A stretch of DNA of 10,804 bases from Euperipatoides rowelli (Eukaryota; Onychophora; Udeonychophora; Euonychophora; Peripatopsidae). Location of the stretch: assembly GCA_003024985.2 (NCBI GenBank), contig PXIH01S0087737.1; one strand, given 5' to 3'. The position numbers and the translations under genes were made by a program. Each line of letters opens with the position of its first letter. Position 1 is the first letter of the stretch. Positions 8,076 through 10,804 of this stretch are shown one piece after another. Under the pieces are notes generated by a model. The model saw only the letters and a program-made list of their open reading frames with translations. It was not told where the DNA came from and made no database searches.

Positions 8076-8159
8076 TTTATTTGTTAGACACTCCTCATTT
8101 TCTTACTGAATTGTATACTATATTAAATATAAGTGCAGTTTTTTACAAATAATTTGGAA

Positions 8160-8260
8160 AGCCTGGGTAGCTAATTGTAGAGCAACTGCCCAGATTGCAA
8201 AAGATCTGGGTTCAATTCCTAGTTCAGTGACTGAATTTTTTTCTGACAAAGTTTTATTTC
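8160..8260 (+). mobile_element. tRNA-derived SINE
   Basis: A degenerate tRNA-like head starts GCCTGGGTAGCTAATTGTAGAGCA, with a polymerase III A-box-like segment at 8168-8179. A consensus B box GGTTCAATTCC lies at 8209-8219. The T arm can still fold: CTGGG (8206-8210) with CCTAG (8218-8222) around a 7-base loop. The acceptor ends pair poorly and no proper anticodon arm forms, so it is not a functional tRNA gene. The sequence continues directly into CAGTGACTGAATTTTTTTCTG, a tRNA-unrelated body, as in a SINE. The 3' end is unclear; T-rich sequence leads into the AAT microsatellite at 8281. Confidence 0.75.
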
Positions 8261-8280
8261 TTTCTGTATATTATCACTTT

Positions 8281-8288
8281 ATAATAAT

Positions 8289-8346
<58 letters not shown>

Positions 8347-8390
8347 CTGATGATGATGTTGATGATGATGATGATGATGATAATATATAA
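8281..8390. repeat. Compound microsatellite (AAT)n followed by (GAT)n
   Basis: Nearly pure AAT units run to about 8345, then GAT/GCT/GTT variants to about 8385. Same unit order as the start of the tract at 6196. The open frame over it (8227-8511) is an artefact giving Ile and Met runs. Confidence 0.96.
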
Positions 8391-9035
8391 AATTTTTCAC
8401 CTTTGTTTGCTTTATAATCATTTGATCCAAGTTGATAAAAATGAAAATAAAGGAGATACTTTAATCAACAATAAGAATATTCTCGTTATTTTTATGACTA
8501 GATTAAATTGATTCGTGCAAAATTCAATACAACGATCTCACATCCGTTCTTTGCTTACAGAGTAAACTAGAGTTAATTTGGCACCTATACTTTATGTGGC
8601 ATATTATGCTCCCCAGGAGATATTTACAAACGTCTTTCTTTATACTTTTTACTACTGTAATATAATGACAATTAAATTACAGCAATGGAAAAATAATAAT
8701 AATGCCAATAGATCACATTGAGAAATACTGAAAATTGTTGTTTGGAAATTATAAACTGAATAACACTATTAAGTTATAAGTAAACAGTTTGAAGAGACAT
8801 ATTATTACGGATAAGCCAATTGAATTTATTCAAAAGTTTAGTCAATCCATTATTCAAAATAAGATGGGTGTAAACTATATATTGATTATGTACTAAGCAT
8901 TAGACTAAATTCCCTGACTTAATAATTAGAAGACACGAAATTTGATGTTTAACACATAACTCATATAAAAGAAACTTATAATCTGTAAAAAATATTATCC
9001 CTGGTCAGGATTCAATCATTACACATGTAACAGTT
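8391..9035. other. AT-rich intergenic sequence, no gene seen
   Basis: No credible open frame. TTTGCTTACAG at about 8552-8562 resembles a splice acceptor followed by 35 open codons, but with no good donor or recognisable peptide I do not call an exon. Confidence 0.45.
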
Positions 9036-9060
9036 ATTTCAATTTCAATTTTATTGTTAA
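9036..9060 (-). mobile_element. LINE-like 3' terminus on the minus strand
   Basis: On the minus strand this reads ...AACAATAAAATTGAAATTGAAAT: a polyadenylation-type AATAAA at once followed by short TTGAAA-type repeats. That arrangement is common at the 3' ends of CR1/L2-clade LINEs and of SINEs that borrow their tails. The element body would then extend rightwards in window coordinates from 9061, but I found no ORF2 remains on the minus strand there, so only a tail or UTR fragment may be present. Confidence 0.35.
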
Positions 9061-9098
9061 GAAACAATTTACAAACACAAGAGGAAATAAATGGTGTA

Positions 9099-9118
9099 TC
9101 CCAATAGGGAACTAACAT
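9099..9118 (+). repeat. Dyad repeat copy (TCCC..ATAGGGA + ACTAACAT)
   Basis: An outlying copy of the motif repeated at 9343-9359 and 9394-9410: a small dyad TCCC/GGGA followed by a TAACAT-type tail. Confidence 0.4.
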
Positions 9119-9286
9119 ACAGGCAAAAATGATTCAAGTTTTTTCTCAATCTTAAGGGTTGGGATGCACTACCAGAAAAGGGAAAGCCCAAGTACTTTTT
9201 TTTATATATATAAATGTTGGGTTGAAAATATGCTCATGTGTAGTTCAGTAACACATACAGTTACATTGACTTTCTGACCAAATGCA

Positions 9287-9326
9287 TCCCATAAAGGAGC
9301 TGTAACTCCCATAAGGGAGCTGTAAC
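9287..9326 (+). repeat. Tandem duplication of a 20-bp unit
   Basis: Two adjacent copies of TCCCATAA(A/G)GGAGCTGTAAC (9287-9306 and 9307-9326) differ at one base. Each holds a small dyad around ATAA (CTCC/GGAG). Confidence 0.9.
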
Positions 9327-9342
9327 AACCATCTGACAAAAG

Positions 9343-9410
9343 TCCTATAGGATTAACATGTCAAAAAGTTGCATAAGATTAACAAAGGAAAATTCCCATG
9401 GGATTAACAT
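9343..9410 (+). repeat. Spaced copies of TCCYATRGGATTAACAT
   Basis: TCCTATAGGATTAACAT (9343-9359) and TCCCATGGGATTAACAT (9394-9410) match at 15 of 17 bases and each begins with a perfect 10-bp palindrome. A weaker copy (GCATAAGATTAACAA, 9371-9385) lies between them. The TCCC-ATA-GGGA core resembles that of the 20-bp tandem unit just upstream. Confidence 0.7.
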
Positions 9411-9478
9411 TGAAGTGTAACAGTCACCAAATACTAAACAAAAGGGACATGATATACTACTGGGAAAATTTTTAAATA

Positions 9479-9503
9479 CTTTGGTAGATATAACCTACCA
9501 AAG
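9479..9503 (+). repeat. Perfect 9-bp hairpin
   Basis: CTTTGGTAG (9479-9487) pairs exactly with CTACCAAAG (9495-9503) around a 7-base loop. It is not followed by a T run, and eukaryotic context makes a terminator unlikely. Confidence 0.7.
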
Positions 9504-9571
9504 GGTAGGTATCCTATCTTATTAACCAAAAAAAAAAAAGCTCCCAAAGATGATTAACCCTATCCCCTCTG

Positions 9572-9593
9572 CCACATTTTTCTGAAAATGTGG
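9572..9593 (+). repeat. Perfect 9-bp hairpin with tetraloop
   Basis: CCACATTTT (9572-9580) pairs exactly with AAAATGTGG (9585-9593) around TCTG. It lies 69 bases after the previous hairpin. Confidence 0.7.
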
Positions 9594-9599
9594 ATTCTG

Positions 9600-10804
9600 C
9601 ATATCCAAATTGAAACAAAAAAAAGAAAGAATTCTTGATTGCTTTTAACAGATAAATGGTGCAAAGGGTTTAGTGGAATGTTTGTCAGTTTGGAGTGGCA
9701 AATAAGAGACAAAATGTAGGTCTTAAGCTAACTTAATAACACATTGACAAAATTATAAATGGCTACTGAGAATCAACATTGGAGTGGAAAGGGGTAATTT
9801 CCTTTTTGTCTGGGATAAAGTTGAATAAGGTGCTGACTTAAGGCTTGATCTTATCTCTAATATTTTTGAGCTTGTAAGCTGGCTTATACTAATTTAGGAA
9901 ATAAGTCATCTGGTATTTTGTTTGGCTGAAATTTGTTTGGGTAGCTGACAGACACCAGTCGGCCTCCAAATCAGATTTCATGGGATTTATTAAAATACAG
10001 AGTACAGTCACAAATAAAATCCACAGATAGTCATATATTAATGACAGAGAAGAAATATGAGAAGTTAGTTTATTTCTTTTGATTGGGTTTGTACTTTTTT
10101 TATTTCACTATCAAATATATCAATATAAAATTCAACAAAATTAAACTAAATCAAATACAATAAAATATAAAAAGAACTCAGGTAATTTTAAAAATTCTCC
10201 ACTAGTCTATCCAGAAATACTCAGGCAGGAAAGGGATGATAGGGTGAAAAATAAGATGAATTCTTACCAAGTGCAGCCCAAGTTAATGAGTACACAAGAG
10301 GGAGAATATACTATGCCAAATCAAGTAGGTGAAAAAAAAAGAACCCTCAACACATGGTGGGTAGATATTATAATACACCCATAAAAAATACATATAAGTG
10401 AACTGGGGAAAGGGTTTTAATTCACATTATACCAGACACCCCTGGTAGAGGGGATAAGGAATTAGGTAATGAATGCTATAAAGAGTAAAGAAGGAAATTA
10501 GCTTTCTGGTTTCTCAGAGATTTTAATCACCTGGAATTGGGTAGTTGAGGTTTGAGAAAATTTCTATTTATGCTAGGATTGTCAATTTTGTCTTTTTTTT
10601 TCCAGTTCTGTTATTGTTTGTTGTTGTTTTTTTTTAATTATATTTTCATCTCACATTATTGATTGAAGTAATGATTGAGTGAATTATGATTAAAAAAGGT
10701 AGTTTCACTATAATAAAGACCTACTAAATAGCTTTCAAACAATGCTTAAAATCCTGAAAAAAAAAATACTGTAGTGTAATACCTTTATAGTGTTAACTAT
10801 ACTT
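9600..10804. other. Intergenic sequence, no gene recognised
   Basis: No open frame above background on either strand. The plus strand is rather purine-rich (AAGGGA, GGATAAGG, GAGAAG words) to about 10550, then T-rich. CCCCT/AGGGG (10439-10453) forms a small hairpin. An imperfect inverted repeat links 10696-10712 with 10771-10786. A T9-CCAG run near 10595-10604 resembles a splice acceptor but is followed by no coding-like sequence. Confidence 0.45.

Noticed and set aside
8161-8229. Functional tRNA gene
   Set aside because: The B box and T arm are good, but the acceptor stem mostly fails to pair and no normal anticodon arm forms; the sequence continues into a SINE body.
6196-8390. CRISPR-like array
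   Set aside because: The repeats are simple microsatellites with no unique spacers of regular length, in a eukaryotic context.
8227-8511. 94-codon open frame with Ile and Met runs
   Set aside because: It runs from the SINE through the AAT/GAT microsatellite and has no protein-like region of its own.
8552-8670. Exon after TTTGCTTACAG
   Set aside because: About 35 open codons follow, but there is no convincing donor and the peptide looks like translated AT-rich DNA.
9479-9593. Rho-independent terminators
   Set aside because: The hairpins lack a following T run, and nothing else in the window is bacterial.
10590-10660. Splice acceptor (T run plus CCAG) with a downstream exon
   Set aside because: The sequence after it is T-rich low-complexity with no coding-like frame.
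1-10804. A novel defence, toxin or other multi-gene system
   Set aside because: No intact gene is visible; every protein-like stretch I could recognise belongs to decayed transposable elements.

Overview
This window reads as AT-rich, non-coding or decayed DNA from an animal nuclear genome. There is no bacterial gene organisation, and no open frame looks like a living host gene. What can be recognised is a set of transposable-element remains of different ages plus three large microsatellite tracts. The density of trinucleotide (AAT/GAT) and tetranucleotide (TCTA/TCTG) repeats, a tRNA-derived SINE and LINEs of the CR1/L2/Jockey group suggest an invertebrate, perhaps a spiralian such as a mollusc. 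That is a guess from style, not a demonstrated identity. One ambiguous base (n) at 3362 suggests draft sequence.

Layout: 1-261 carries a GC-rich block ending in an inverted-repeat-like terminus typical of hAT DNA transposons. 262-1457 is AT-rich with no firm gene; it holds one weak candidate exon at 647-796 and one doubtful open frame at 1117-1392. 1458-4384 is the 3' half of a LINE ORF2 (end of the endonuclease region, linker, reverse transcriptase, C-terminal domain), broken by stops and frameshifts. A 685-bp non-autonomous hAT element (1662-2346) sits inside it, with perfect 15-bp terminal inverted repeats and a perfect 8-bp target duplication. 4385-4640 is the probable 3' UTR. 4880-6115 is a second, more decayed LINE piece holding the part the first lacks: an apurinic-type endonuclease domain, perhaps preceded by ORF1 or ORF2 N-terminal sequence. 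Endonuclease therefore lies downstream of reverse transcriptase on the same strand.

6196-6570 is a compound AAT/GAT/AAC microsatellite. 7355-8075 is a degenerate TCTA/TCTG tract with a central 100-bp block on the opposite strand. 8160-8260 is a tRNA-derived SINE followed by an AAT-to-GAT microsatellite at 8281-8390. From 9036 a LINE-like 3' terminus points the other way (minus strand). The next few hundred bases are rich in short dyads, a 20-bp tandem duplication and two perfect 9-bp hairpins. 9600-10804 has no recognisable gene.

No new functional system is visible. The best-supported observations are the exact hAT-in-LINE nesting, loss of both catalytic aspartates in the reverse transcriptase, the order of the two LINE pieces, the strand switch in the tetranucleotide tract, and the dyad cluster at 9.1-9.6 kb.
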